This document shows, one piece after another, positions 6,152 to 12,597 of a stretch of 13,837 nucleotides of DNA. The position numbers and the translations under genes were made by a program. Position 1 is the first letter of the stretch; each line of letters starts with the position of its first letter. Origin of the DNA: Anaerolineae bacterium (GTDB lineage: Bacteria; Chloroflexota; Anaerolineae; B4-G1). The notes under the pieces were generated by a model that had not been told where the DNA came from, did no database searches, and was given only the letters and a program-made list of their open reading frames with translations. The DNA is taken from contig JALWUZ010000589.1 of assembly GCA_027079895.1 (NCBI GenBank), positions 1 through 13,837 on the forward strand, in the 5' to 3' direction.

Positions 6152-7552
6152 CTAGAACCGCCGCCGTCCGCCCTGCCCGATGCCGAAGATGGTGGGAGGC
6201 AGTTTGATGCCGGCGGCCTCGATTTTCTCCATGAACTTGGGCCGCAAGCCGGTCGGTCGCAACGCCCCGATGACTTTGCCCCCCTCGTACCCGGCCCGCT
6301 CGAACTTGTAGATGTCGGACATTGTGATGACGTCCCCCTCCATCCCCTGCACCTCGGTGATGGCCACGCAGCGGCGGCTGCCGTCGCGCATGCGCTCCAA
6401 CTGGATGATCAAATCCAACGCGGAGGCGATCTGCTCGCGGATGGCACGGTGGGGCAGTTCCATACCGGCCATCAGAATCATATTTTCCAGGCGGGCGGTG
6501 GCCTCGCGGGGATTGTTGGCGTGGATGGTGGTCATGCTCCCCTCGTGGCCGGTGTTCATCGCCTGGAGCATGTCGAACGCCTCCGGCCCGCGGCACTCCC
6601 CGACGACGATGCGGTCGGGGCGCATTCGCAGGCTGTTGATGACCAGGTCGCGGATGGTGATTTCGCCCCGGCCCTCGATGTTAGGCGGGCGGGACTCCAA
6701 TGTCACGACGTGCTCCTGCCGCAACTGCAACTCGGCGGCGTTCTCGATGGTGATGATACGCTCGTCGTGGGGGATGTAGCCGGACAGGACGTTCAGGAAG
6801 GTCGTCTTGCCGGTGCCGGTGCCGCCGGAGATGATGATGTTCAGCCGCGCCAGGACGCAGGCTTTCAACAACTCCATCGCCTCGGCGGTGACGCTGCCGT
6901 ACTCAATCAGTTTCTCGACGGTGAGCGGAATCTTGAAGAATTTACGGATGGTCAGCACCGGCCCGACCAGCGAGATGGGGGGGATGACGGCGTTCACGCG
7001 GGATCCGTCGGCCAGGCGGGCGTCCACGTAGGGTTGGCTTTCGTCAATCCGGCGGCCCAACGGCGCGACGATGCGCTCGATGATACGCATCAAGTGCTCG
7101 TCGCTTTCGAAGGTGACGTTGGTGCGGATGACCTTCCCCTTCCGCTCCACGTAAATGTGCTTGGCCCCGTTCACCATAATCTCGGTGATGGTGGGGTCGG
7201 CCAGGAGCGGCTCCAACGGGCCCAGTCCCAAGATCTCGGCGACGATCTGCTCGAACAGCCGCTGCCGCTCCGACCGGCTGAGGACGATGTGCTCCTCGTC
7301 GAGGATGTTGTTGTACATCTCCTCGATGGTTCGGCGCACCTCATCCGTCTTGGTGACGTCCATCGTCGGGTCCAGTTCGGAGATCAGTTTGTTCTGCACC
7401 CGGCTCTTCAGGTCGTAATAAGCATCGCGGGCCGGGGACGGGGGCTGGCGACGGACCCGCACCTCCGATTTCTGTTGTTGAGGCCGGCGCGGTTGCTGGC
7501 GCGTCTGGGCCGGCCTCTGTCCCTCCTTCTTGATTCGTCTCAGCATTGACAC
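6152..7552 (-). CDS. cpaF: Tad pilus assembly ATPase CpaF/TadA
   Basis: This is the hexameric type II/IV secretion ATPase that powers Tad pilus extension, and in some species retraction, at the cytoplasmic face. The 466-residue protein has a basic, Gln-rich N-terminus and then a helical domain (LISELDPTMDVTKTDEVRR). The PAS-like domain includes EPLLADPTITEIMVNG and VDARLADGSRVNAVIPP. The RecA-like domain has Walker A GGTGTGKTT at about residues 242-250, an acidic Asp box-like IENAAELQL, Walker B and surroundings DRIVVGECRGPEAFDML, and the His box GHEGSMTTIHANN. All catalytic motifs are intact. A GTG at 7558 is also in frame, but GGAGG lies 1 nt before it and 7 nt before GTG 7552, so I start at 7552; ATG 7546 is a further option. 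It sits between cpaE and tadB with very short gaps. Confidence 0.96.
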   Translation of the reverse strand: MSMLRRIKKEGQRPAQTRQQPRRPQQQKSEVRVRRQPPSPARDAYYDLKSRVQNKLISELDPTMDVTKTDEVRRTIEEMYNNILDEEHIVLSRSERQRLFEQIVAEILGLGPLEPLLADPTITEIMVNGAKHIYVERKGKVIRTNVTFESDEHLMRIIERIVAPLGRRIDESQPYVDARLADGSRVNAVIPPISLVGPVLTIRKFFKIPLTVEKLIEYGSVTAEAMELLKACVLARLNIIISGGTGTGKTTFLNVLSGYIPHDERIITIENAAELQLRQEHVVTLESRPPNIEGRGEITIRDLVINSLRMRPDRIVVGECRGPEAFDMLQAMNTGHEGSMTTIHANNPREATARLENMILMAGMELPHRAIREQIASALDLIIQLERMRDGSRRCVAITEVQGMEGDVITMSDIYKFERAGYEGGKVIGALRPTGLRPKFMEKIEAAGIKLPPTIFGIGQGGRRRF

Positions 7553-7574
7553 CGCCACACCTCCTTCAACCGCT

Positions 7575-8900
7575 TCATCTGAAGACGCGGCGGCCTAGCC
7601 GTAGGCGACCGACGCCTTTCTGGGATTCGGCTTTCTTGGACCCCTCTTCCTCCGACTCCTCTTCATCCTCGGTGAGCGCGTCCTTGATGTACCGCGCCAG
7701 GCTGGCGATTCCCTGGGAGACCGGACGCCCCCGGTCGCGGATGACGAACGGGGTACCGTGATTGACCGCTGCCCGGACGACGTGCTCGTCCAGAGGAATC
7801 TGGGCCGCCACCGGAATCATCGCCTGCTCGATCTGCTCCACCCGAATCCCCCGGCGGCGGTCCACGCCGTTGACCACCAGGGCGATCTTGTCCAGCGGAT
7901 AGCCGAGCCGTTCGGCGACTTCGAGGAACAGCCGTGCGCTCTTGATGGAGGGGATGTCCTGCATCACGATCAGCACGATCAGCGCGGCGGCGTCGAAGAC
8001 GGTCATTGTGATGTCGTCCACCCAACTCCACGTGTCAATGATCGTCAGGTCGAACTCCTGCCGCATCAGGTCGAGGATGATCCCGAAGGCGGAGCGGGAC
8101 TCCCCCTCCTCGCCGCCCTCCTGGATGATGTCCAGCAGCCCCTCCGACATCTCCGGCTGCGGCGGTGCCAGCAGCACTTTGAGCCCGGAGCCGTGCGGCG
8201 CTACCACACTGTTCAACACCTCACCGTCCAGGTCGGCGGCGTGGGGAATCAGGTCGGCGATCGTGCGGCTGGCCTGTAAGTTGAGCATCACCCCCACATC
8301 GCCGAACTGCACGCTGGCGTCCATCAGGGCCACTTTCTGCGTGTCGCCGAGCATCTGTTGGAGCACGATCGCCAGGTTGACGGCCACCGTCGTGCAGCCG
8401 ACGCCACCTTTGGGGCTGAACACGGCCACCACATTCCCCAGCCGTTCGGTGGTCGGCGCGGCCGGCCCCACGCCGGGACCGGTCGGCTGGGCCGGCATCG
8501 TCACCGCCCGCGCCTTGCCCATCTCGTAGACCCGGCGGATGGTGTTCATCAGTTCGTCGCCGCTGGGGGGCTTGGTGAGGAAATCCCGCGCTCCGGCCAG
8601 CATCGCCCGGCGCAGGTAGTCCGTCTCCCCCTGCACGGACAGCATCACCACCTGCGTGGCCGGCAACTCCTCCATAATCTTCTGGGTGGCGGTTATGCCG
8701 TCCATGCCGGGCATGTTAATGTCCATCAAGATGACGTGGGGATGGAACTCCCTGGCGAGAGCGATCCCCTCTTCCCCCGACCCCGCCGCGCCGACGACCT
8801 CGATGCCGGGGTCGAAGGAGAGCAGTTTACGCAGGTTCTCGCGCGTTTCGGAGATGTCGTCTACGATGAGAACGCGGATCTTTTCGCCGGACTGGGCCAC
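7575..8900 (-). CDS. cpaE: CpaE/TadZ-type receiver-ParA/MinD-like ATPase
   Basis: CpaE/TadZ places the Tad machine in the cell. The 441-residue protein has an N-terminal response-regulator receiver (about 8-127) and a ParA/MinD-like P-loop domain (about 155-415). The receiver appears fully functional: acidic pair D14-D15, phospho-acceptor D60 in LMDINMPGMDG, S88 and K110. That is notable because the receiver part of many TadZ/CpaE proteins is degenerate. A Pro/Gly/Ala/Thr linker (133-151) joins it to the ATPase domain, which has the deviant Walker A KGGVGCTT (164-171), a switch-region LMDASVQFGDVG, and IIDTWSWVDD. The C-terminal tail is acidic and then basic. The start is GTG 8900, 11 nt after the cpaB stop, with a purine-rich GGGGGAAG upstream. 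No sensor kinase gene is in view. Confidence 0.93.
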   Translation of the reverse strand: MAQSGEKIRVLIVDDISETRENLRKLLSFDPGIEVVGAAGSGEEGIALAREFHPHVILMDINMPGMDGITATQKIMEELPATQVVMLSVQGETDYLRRAMLAGARDFLTKPPSGDELMNTIRRVYEMGKARAVTMPAQPTGPGVGPAAPTTERLGNVVAVFSPKGGVGCTTVAVNLAIVLQQMLGDTQKVALMDASVQFGDVGVMLNLQASRTIADLIPHAADLDGEVLNSVVAPHGSGLKVLLAPPQPEMSEGLLDIIQEGGEEGESRSAFGIILDLMRQEFDLTIIDTWSWVDDITMTVFDAAALIVLIVMQDIPSIKSARLFLEVAERLGYPLDKIALVVNGVDRRRGIRVEQIEQAMIPVAAQIPLDEHVVRAAVNHGTPFVIRDRGRPVSQGIASLARYIKDALTEDEEESEEEGSKKAESQKGVGRLRLGRRVFR

Positions 8901-8911
8901 TGTCTTCCCCC

Positions 8912-10048
8912 TTATTCACCGCCGGGCGCATTTTGCGCCCCGTACTGCGCAGCCGTCTCGTTGCGGGCGATGCGTTCCAGTTTGGAAATCGGCGGCGTGA
9001 CGCCATACGGCAGTTTGGTCGGGTAGGAGATGTCGTATCGGTTCATCAGATAGTTCAGCGTGACGGCCTCGGTCGTGAACCGCCGCCCGCTCTGCGCGTC
9101 GGCGGCCGAGCGCATGACGAGGTTGATGCGGGCGCCGATGGACTGGAGGTAATCCAGAATCATCGCCTCCTGCGGAGTGACGACGATGGTGACCGGCTGC
9201 ACCTCTGGCCGCGTCGCTTGCTCCTGCTGGCCTTCCTCCGGCGGCTGCTCCTCCGGCGGCGGGGCCTCTTCCTCGGCCATCGCCATCTCCTGCTGCTCCG
9301 GCGAGACCTCCGGCCAGTCGCCGACCTGGAGCACCAACACGTCCTGCACCGTCAACTGAGTGATCAGTTGCGGCCACTGTCCGCCGTTGGGGATGTAGCG
9401 GACCAGCCAGCCGTTGGGGAGCATGTCCATTCGCCCGAACACGCCGCTCTGACAGTCCTTGTTCTCCTCGGAGAGGGGGTTCATGCACCACTCGGCCTTG
9501 TTCTGGAGCGGGGTCTGAAACTCCTCGTCCATCTCCACCAGGAGCAGCGAGATGATGACGTCAACGTGATCGCCCGGCTGCAAGGCCCAGGCGATGCTGG
9601 AATACCGTCCCACCGGCATAGCGTAGGCCACCTTTCCCTCTGGAATCTGAATCGCCGCGTCGGACCCCTCGGCGGCCAGTTGACCGGGGATTTCGGTCAG
9701 CATACTTTCCAGAATCGGCATCCCCCTGGGAATCTCCACGCGGGCGGTGCGCCCATAGACATCCTCCAGGTCGGTGACGGTGCCCTCGACCAGCAGGTCC
9801 TTGGGGAACAGGTGGGTCATCACGGCCATGTCTTCTTCCTTGATGACGGTGCCGCGCGGGATGTTCTGGGCGGAGATGACGACTTCGACCATATCCGGCG
9901 GGAGCGGGGTAGGAGTCGGCGTGCCGCTGACCTGCTCCGCGGCCGGCGGCGGAGCCGGGGATGGCTTGAGCATCATAAAGGCCCCCACCGCTACCGCCCC
10001 CAGTACCAGTACCAACCCGATGATGAGCAATAGACGACCGCTGCGCAT
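8912..10048 (-). CDS. cpaB: Tad pilus assembly protein CpaB/RcpC
   Basis: CpaB/RcpC is a membrane-anchored, extracytoplasmic part of the Tad apparatus. The 378-residue protein has a short basic N-terminus and one membrane segment (LLLIIGLVLVLGAVAVGAFMM, residues 6-26), then a Pro/Thr-rich spacer (GTPTPTPLPPDM). The SAF domain (about 52-115) includes VISAQNIPRGTVIKEEDM and VEIPRGMPILESML. The RcpC region follows, with PVGRYSSIAWALQPGDHVDVIISLL. A long Glu/Pro/Gln-rich stretch (about 253-280, EEEAPPPEEQPPEEGQQEQ) interrupts it before the final VVTPQEAMILDYLQSIGARI segment. In didermal bacteria CpaB works next to the CpaC secretin; no secretin gene is visible here, which fits a cell without a classical outer membrane. 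It is the first gene of the Tad unit, with GGAGG 5 nt before ATG 10048. Confidence 0.93.
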   Translation of the reverse strand: MRSGRLLLIIGLVLVLGAVAVGAFMMLKPSPAPPPAAEQVSGTPTPTPLPPDMVEVVISAQNIPRGTVIKEEDMAVMTHLFPKDLLVEGTVTDLEDVYGRTARVEIPRGMPILESMLTEIPGQLAAEGSDAAIQIPEGKVAYAMPVGRYSSIAWALQPGDHVDVIISLLLVEMDEEFQTPLQNKAEWCMNPLSEENKDCQSGVFGRMDMLPNGWLVRYIPNGGQWPQLITQLTVQDVLVLQVGDWPEVSPEQQEMAMAEEEAPPPEEQPPEEGQQEQATRPEVQPVTIVVTPQEAMILDYLQSIGARINLVMRSAADAQSGRRFTTEAVTLNYLMNRYDISYPTKLPYGVTPPISKLERIARNETAAQYGAQNAPGGE

Positions 10049-10076
10049 GTTGGCCTCCTTTTACTTGTCTGGCGTA

Positions 10077-10105
10077 ATGATACCTTGTTCACGACGGAAT
10101 GTCAA
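10077..10105 (-). promoter_or_regulatory. Near-consensus sigma-70 promoter of the Tad operon
   Basis: On the minus strand TTGACA (10105-10100) and TATCAT (10082-10077) are separated by exactly 17 nt. Transcription would begin near 10070 and give a leader of about 20 nt before cpaB. It faces the whole downstream run to hpf, in which no other comparable promoter is seen. Confidence 0.85.
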
Positions 10106-10112
10106 GAGCCCG

Positions 10113-10124
10113 TGAGCGTGCTCA
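10113..10124. promoter_or_regulatory. 12-bp dyad upstream of Tad promoter
   Basis: TGAGC-GT-GCTCA is a perfect palindrome with a 2-nt centre, nested in a longer interrupted one (CCGTGA 10110-10115 with TCACGG 10125-10130). Its centre is about 48 bp upstream of the expected transcription start, a position suited to an activator. The regulator is unknown. Confidence 0.4.
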
Positions 10125-10134
10125 TCACGGAGGG

Positions 10135-10170
10135 GCGAGTGACACGAGGGGGGAAGTTCGTGCCACTCGC
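10135..10170. repeat. Long inverted repeat between lysS and the Tad promoter
   Basis: GCGAGTGACACGA (10135-10147) pairs with TCGTGCCACTCGC (10158-10170) over 13 bp with one A/C mismatch on the plus strand, which becomes a G-U wobble in minus-strand RNA; the loop is 10 nt. No T-run follows on the minus strand, so it is not a clear intrinsic terminator for lysS. A five-T run (10178-10182) follows on the plus strand. It may be a bipartite operator or an RNA stabiliser. Confidence 0.5.
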
Positions 10171-10198
10171 GCGTCTGTTTTTCGGGGGAACAGGGGGG

Positions 10199-11707
10199 CT
10201 AATCTTTGGGGCGCAGGTGAGGGAACAGGATGACCTCGCGGATGGTCGGCTGGTCGGTGAGGAGCATCACCAGCCGGTCTACCCCCAGGCCGAAGCCGCC
10301 GTTGGGGGGCATGCCGTACTTCATCGCCCGCAGGTAATCCTCGTCCATCGGATGAGTCTCCTCGTCCTCCGGCGCGTAGAGGCGGCCCATCTCCAAAAAC
10401 CGCTGCTCCTGGTCGAAGGGGTCGTTCAACTCGGTGAAGGCGTTGCCCATCTCCAGGCCGCCGATGAAGTACTCGAACCGCTCGACGTGGGTCGGGTCAT
10501 TCGGCTTCGTCTTCGCCAGCGGAGAGATGTCGCGGGGATAGTCGAGGACGAAGGTCGGTTGGATCAGGGTCGGTTCGACCGCTCCCAGCAGCCCCTTGTC
10601 AATCAGATACCCCCAGGTGGCCCCCGGCTTCACCGGCAGGCCCTTCTCCCGCATAGCGGCCGCCAGCGACTCGGCGGTGGGGTAGTCGCGGTAGTCAATG
10701 CCGGTCACGGCGCGGGCCGCCTCCCGGAGCGTGACCCGTCGCCAGGGGGGGCGGAGGTCAATCTCGTGCCCCTGGTACCGGATTATCGGGCTGCCGAGCA
10801 CCTCTTCGGCGACAGTGGCGATCATCCGTTCGCAGAAATTCATCACGTCGTTGTAATCCCAGTAAGCGGCGTAGAACTCCAACTGGGTGAACTCTGGGTT
10901 GTGCTTGTGGGAGACCCCCTCGTTGCGGAAATCGTGCCCGATCTCGTAGACCCGGTCGTACATCCCCACCAGGAGCCGCTTCAGGTACAGTTCGAAAGCG
11001 ATGCGCAGGTACAAGTCCTGGTGCAGTTGATTGTGGTGGGTGATGAAGGGCCGGGCGGCGGCCCCGCCGTAGACCGGTTGGAGGATGGGCGTCTCCACTT
11101 CCAGGAAGTCGTGGGCGTCGAGGAAGCGGCGCAGGGCCTTCAGGGTGCGGGCGCGGACGCGGAAGATCTCCCGCACCTCCGGGTTGGAGGCCAGGTCGGC
11201 GTACCGCTGGCGATACCGCTCCTCCACGTTGGAGAAGGCGGTGTAGCGCACGACCTTCCCATTCACCTCCTTCTCCTTGATGACCGGCAAGGGGCTGATG
11301 GCTTTGGCGAGCATCCGTACCTGTGTCACCAGGACGCTGCTCTCGCCGGTGCGGGTGCGCATCAGCGTGCCGTGGGCCTCGACGAAATCCCCCAGGTCGA
11401 AGTCCCGCTTGAAGCGGTCGTATTGCTCCCGTCCCACGTTCTGAAGGCGGAGGAAGAGTTGGATGGTGCCGCTGCCGTCCTCGATGTGGGCGAAGGTGAT
11501 CTTGCCCATCACCCGCATACTGCGCAGCCGTCCGGTGACGGCCACCGGCGGGGGCTCCTGCCCGGAGGCTTCGGCGGCCTCCAACGCGGCCAGGGCCGCG
11601 GCGATGGTGTGGGTACGCTCGACCCGCCGCGGGTAGGGCTCGATACCGGCCTCGCGCAGCCGTTCCAACTTCTGCACCCGCTGGCGTTCCAAGTCCGTCA
11701 GTTCCAT
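10199..11707 (-). CDS. lysS: Class II lysyl-tRNA synthetase
   Basis: This enzyme charges tRNA-Lys with lysine using ATP. The 502-residue protein has the usual order: an N-terminal helix (LERQRVQKLERLREAGIEPY), an OB-fold anticodon-binding domain (about 54-145, VTGRLRSMRVMGKITFAHIE), and the class II catalytic domain. Motif 1 is FLEVETPILQP (201-211), motif 2 is FRNEGVSHKHNPEFTQLE (260-277), and motif 3 is GGFGLGVDRLVMLL close to the C-terminus, which ends REVILFPHLRPKD as in typical LysRS. The length is normal for the family. ATG 11707 follows GGGAGG with a short spacer. It lies 97 nt downstream of greA on the same strand, a pairing seen in several phyla, so both are likely expressed from the greA promoter. 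Confidence 0.97.
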   Translation of the reverse strand: MELTDLERQRVQKLERLREAGIEPYPRRVERTHTIAAALAALEAAEASGQEPPPVAVTGRLRSMRVMGKITFAHIEDGSGTIQLFLRLQNVGREQYDRFKRDFDLGDFVEAHGTLMRTRTGESSVLVTQVRMLAKAISPLPVIKEKEVNGKVVRYTAFSNVEERYRQRYADLASNPEVREIFRVRARTLKALRRFLDAHDFLEVETPILQPVYGGAAARPFITHHNQLHQDLYLRIAFELYLKRLLVGMYDRVYEIGHDFRNEGVSHKHNPEFTQLEFYAAYWDYNDVMNFCERMIATVAEEVLGSPIIRYQGHEIDLRPPWRRVTLREAARAVTGIDYRDYPTAESLAAAMREKGLPVKPGATWGYLIDKGLLGAVEPTLIQPTFVLDYPRDISPLAKTKPNDPTHVERFEYFIGGLEMGNAFTELNDPFDQEQRFLEMGRLYAPEDEETHPMDEDYLRAMKYGMPPNGGFGLGVDRLVMLLTDQPTIREVILFPHLRPKD

Positions 11708-11742
11708 ACTGCCTCCCGTGATGTACTGGGGTGTACTGAAAT

Positions 11743-11775
11743 GCCCACGCCGCCGATTCCGGCGTTGGCGTGGGC
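11743..11775 (-). promoter_or_regulatory. Hairpin in the greA-lysS intergenic gap
   Basis: GCCCACGCC (11743-11751) pairs with GGCGTGGGC (11767-11775), with an inner 4-bp stem (11752-11755/11760-11763) and a 3-nt bulge. On the minus strand it is followed only by ATTTCAGT, so termination would be weak. It may be a partial terminator or processing site that tunes lysS relative to greA. Confidence 0.5.
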
Positions 11776-11804
11776 CGTGATGCGGTCGCCGACGGCCGCC
11801 CGCC

Positions 11805-12275
11805 CTATTCGATAGCCACGATCTCGAACGTCAGGGCCCCGGCGGGGGCGTTGACCGTGACCCGCTCGCCGACCCGGCGTCCCATCAACGCCTGCCCCAG
11901 CGGGGACTCGTTGGAGATCTGGCCGGTCGCCGGGTCGGCCTCCGCCGAGCCGACGATGTGGTAGGTCTCCGGGTGGTCGTCCCCCACCTCGACGATCGTC
12001 ACCTGACTGCCCAGGCCCACCGTATCCCGTGGCGTCTCCTCTTCGTCAATGATGACGGCGTTGGCTAGAGTGGTCTCCAGCGTCAGAATGCGCCCCTCGA
12101 CGAAAGCCTGCTCGTTGCGGGCGTCCTCCAACTCGGCGTTCTCAAGAATGTCCCCCTCTTCCAGGGCGCGATGGAGACGCCGGGCCACTTTCTGACGCCG
12201 GACGGTGCGCAGGTACTCCAACTCCTGCTCCAACTTCTGGTATCCCTCGCGGGTGAGAAAAATCTGTTGACGCAT
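11805..12275 (-). CDS. greA: Transcription elongation factor GreA
   Basis: GreA enters the RNA polymerase secondary channel and triggers cleavage of backtracked RNA, rescuing stalled complexes. The 156-residue protein is full length: an N-terminal coiled coil (about 1-75) beginning MRQQIFLTREGYQKLEQELE, with the tip EEGDILENAE holding the two acidic residues (D42, E45) that position the catalytic metal. The C-terminal FKBP-like domain includes VGLGSQVTIVEV, YHIVGSAEADP, ISNESPLGQALMGRRVGE and the closing TFEIVAIE. The frame remains open upstream to 12545, but the family homology begins at ATG 12275 and the upstream part contains the promoter and leader structures, so the longer version is rejected. 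It is the first gene of the greA-lysS pair. Confidence 0.96.
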   Translation of the reverse strand: MRQQIFLTREGYQKLEQELEYLRTVRRQKVARRLHRALEEGDILENAELEDARNEQAFVEGRILTLETTLANAVIIDEEETPRDTVGLGSQVTIVEVGDDHPETYHIVGSAEADPATGQISNESPLGQALMGRRVGERVTVNAPAGALTFEIVAIE

Positions 12276-12288
12276 GTCCTGTGTCCTG

Positions 12289-12319
12289 AAAAAAGAAACG
12301 CCCCGTTCCACGCCGGGCG
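12289..12319 (-). promoter_or_regulatory. Attenuator-like hairpin and T-run in the greA leader
   Basis: On the minus strand CGCCC (12319-12315) pairs with GGGCG (12303-12299) across an 11-nt loop, followed directly by TTTCTTTTTT (12298-12289). This has the form of an intrinsic terminator 13 nt before the greA start codon, inside the transcribed leader. The stem is short, so strength is uncertain. Confidence 0.5.
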
Positions 12320-12349
12320 GTTGTCGGTGTTGATTGCTATCCAGACAGA

Positions 12350-12381
12350 GACGCAGATTCACAGAAGCGTAAATCTGCGTC
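12350..12381 (-). promoter_or_regulatory. 10-bp stem-loop in the greA 5' leader
   Basis: GACGCAGATT (12350-12359) and AATCTGCGTC (12372-12381) form a perfect 10-bp stem with a 12-nt loop. It begins about 20 nt after the predicted greA transcription start. No known riboswitch class is recognised; it may stabilise the leader or act with the attenuator-like hairpin downstream. Confidence 0.6.
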
Positions 12382-12410
12382 TTACGAGCGTAAAATTTCA
12401 GGGGGGCGTA

Positions 12411-12438
12411 ATTATAACCCAAAGAGTGGATTTGTAAA
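12411..12438 (-). promoter_or_regulatory. Sigma-70-type promoter of greA-lysS
   Basis: On the minus strand TTTACA (12438-12433) and a perfect TATAAT (12416-12411) are separated by 16 nt. Transcription would start near 12404, leaving a leader of roughly 130 nt before greA. Confidence 0.8.
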
Positions 12439-12451
12439 GTCACCATGCGGT

Positions 12452-12470
12452 GGATTCGGGCCGTGAATCC
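12452..12470. promoter_or_regulatory. Inverted repeat between divergent promoters
   Basis: GGATTC (12452-12457) and GAATCC (12465-12470) form a 6-bp inverted repeat around a 7-nt spacer. It lies between the -35 boxes of the greA and hydroxylase promoters, which face away from each other 48 bp apart. An operator role is possible but not shown. Confidence 0.35.
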
Positions 12471-12486
12471 GGGCCGCCGCCTGGAT

Positions 12487-12515
12487 TTGACGACATCGCC
12501 AAAAGGCGGTAAGAT
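12487..12515 (+). promoter_or_regulatory. Sigma-70-type promoter of the molybdenum hydroxylase gene
   Basis: TTGACG (12487-12492) and TAAGAT (12510-12515) are separated by 17 nt. The spacer contains the dyad CGCC-AAAA-GGCG (12497-12508), which could be an operator. The predicted leader runs from about 12522 to the start at 12598. Confidence 0.65.
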
Positions 12516-12546
12516 TAGAGCCGTGTTTCGCATCCACTCGGCCAAC

Positions 12547-12575
12547 CCTCCCGCGCGTTCTCGACCGGCGGGAGG
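12547..12575 (+). promoter_or_regulatory. Leader hairpin before the hydroxylase ribosome binding site
   Basis: CCTCCCGC (12547-12554) pairs perfectly with GCGGGAGG (12568-12575) over 8 bp with a 13-nt loop. It ends 10 nt before the Shine-Dalgarno AAGGAG (12586-12591). The right arm itself contains GGGAGG, a decoy anti-16S-like sequence, and no T-run follows. Confidence 0.45.
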
Positions 12576-12597
12576 ATGGGCCCAGAAGGAGCCGCCT

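Noticed and set aside
5285..7549. A 754-codon plus-strand open frame
   Set aside because: It lies antisense to tadB and cpaF, whose minus-strand translations carry clear family motifs. Long antisense frames are expected in high-GC DNA, and this translation is His/Asp/Arg-rich with no recognisable domain.
9230..9300. Repetitive GGAGG/CTCCTC-rich tract within cpaB as a regulatory repeat
   Set aside because: It is explained by codons for the Glu/Pro/Gln-rich linker of CpaB.
10085..11815. A 576-codon plus-strand open frame opposite lysS
   Set aside because: It is a shadow of lysS, where all three class II synthetase motifs are intact on the minus strand.
12276..12545. An N-terminal extension of GreA in the same frame
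   Set aside because: The extension would read through the promoter -10 box and two leader hairpins, and GreA homology begins exactly at 12275.
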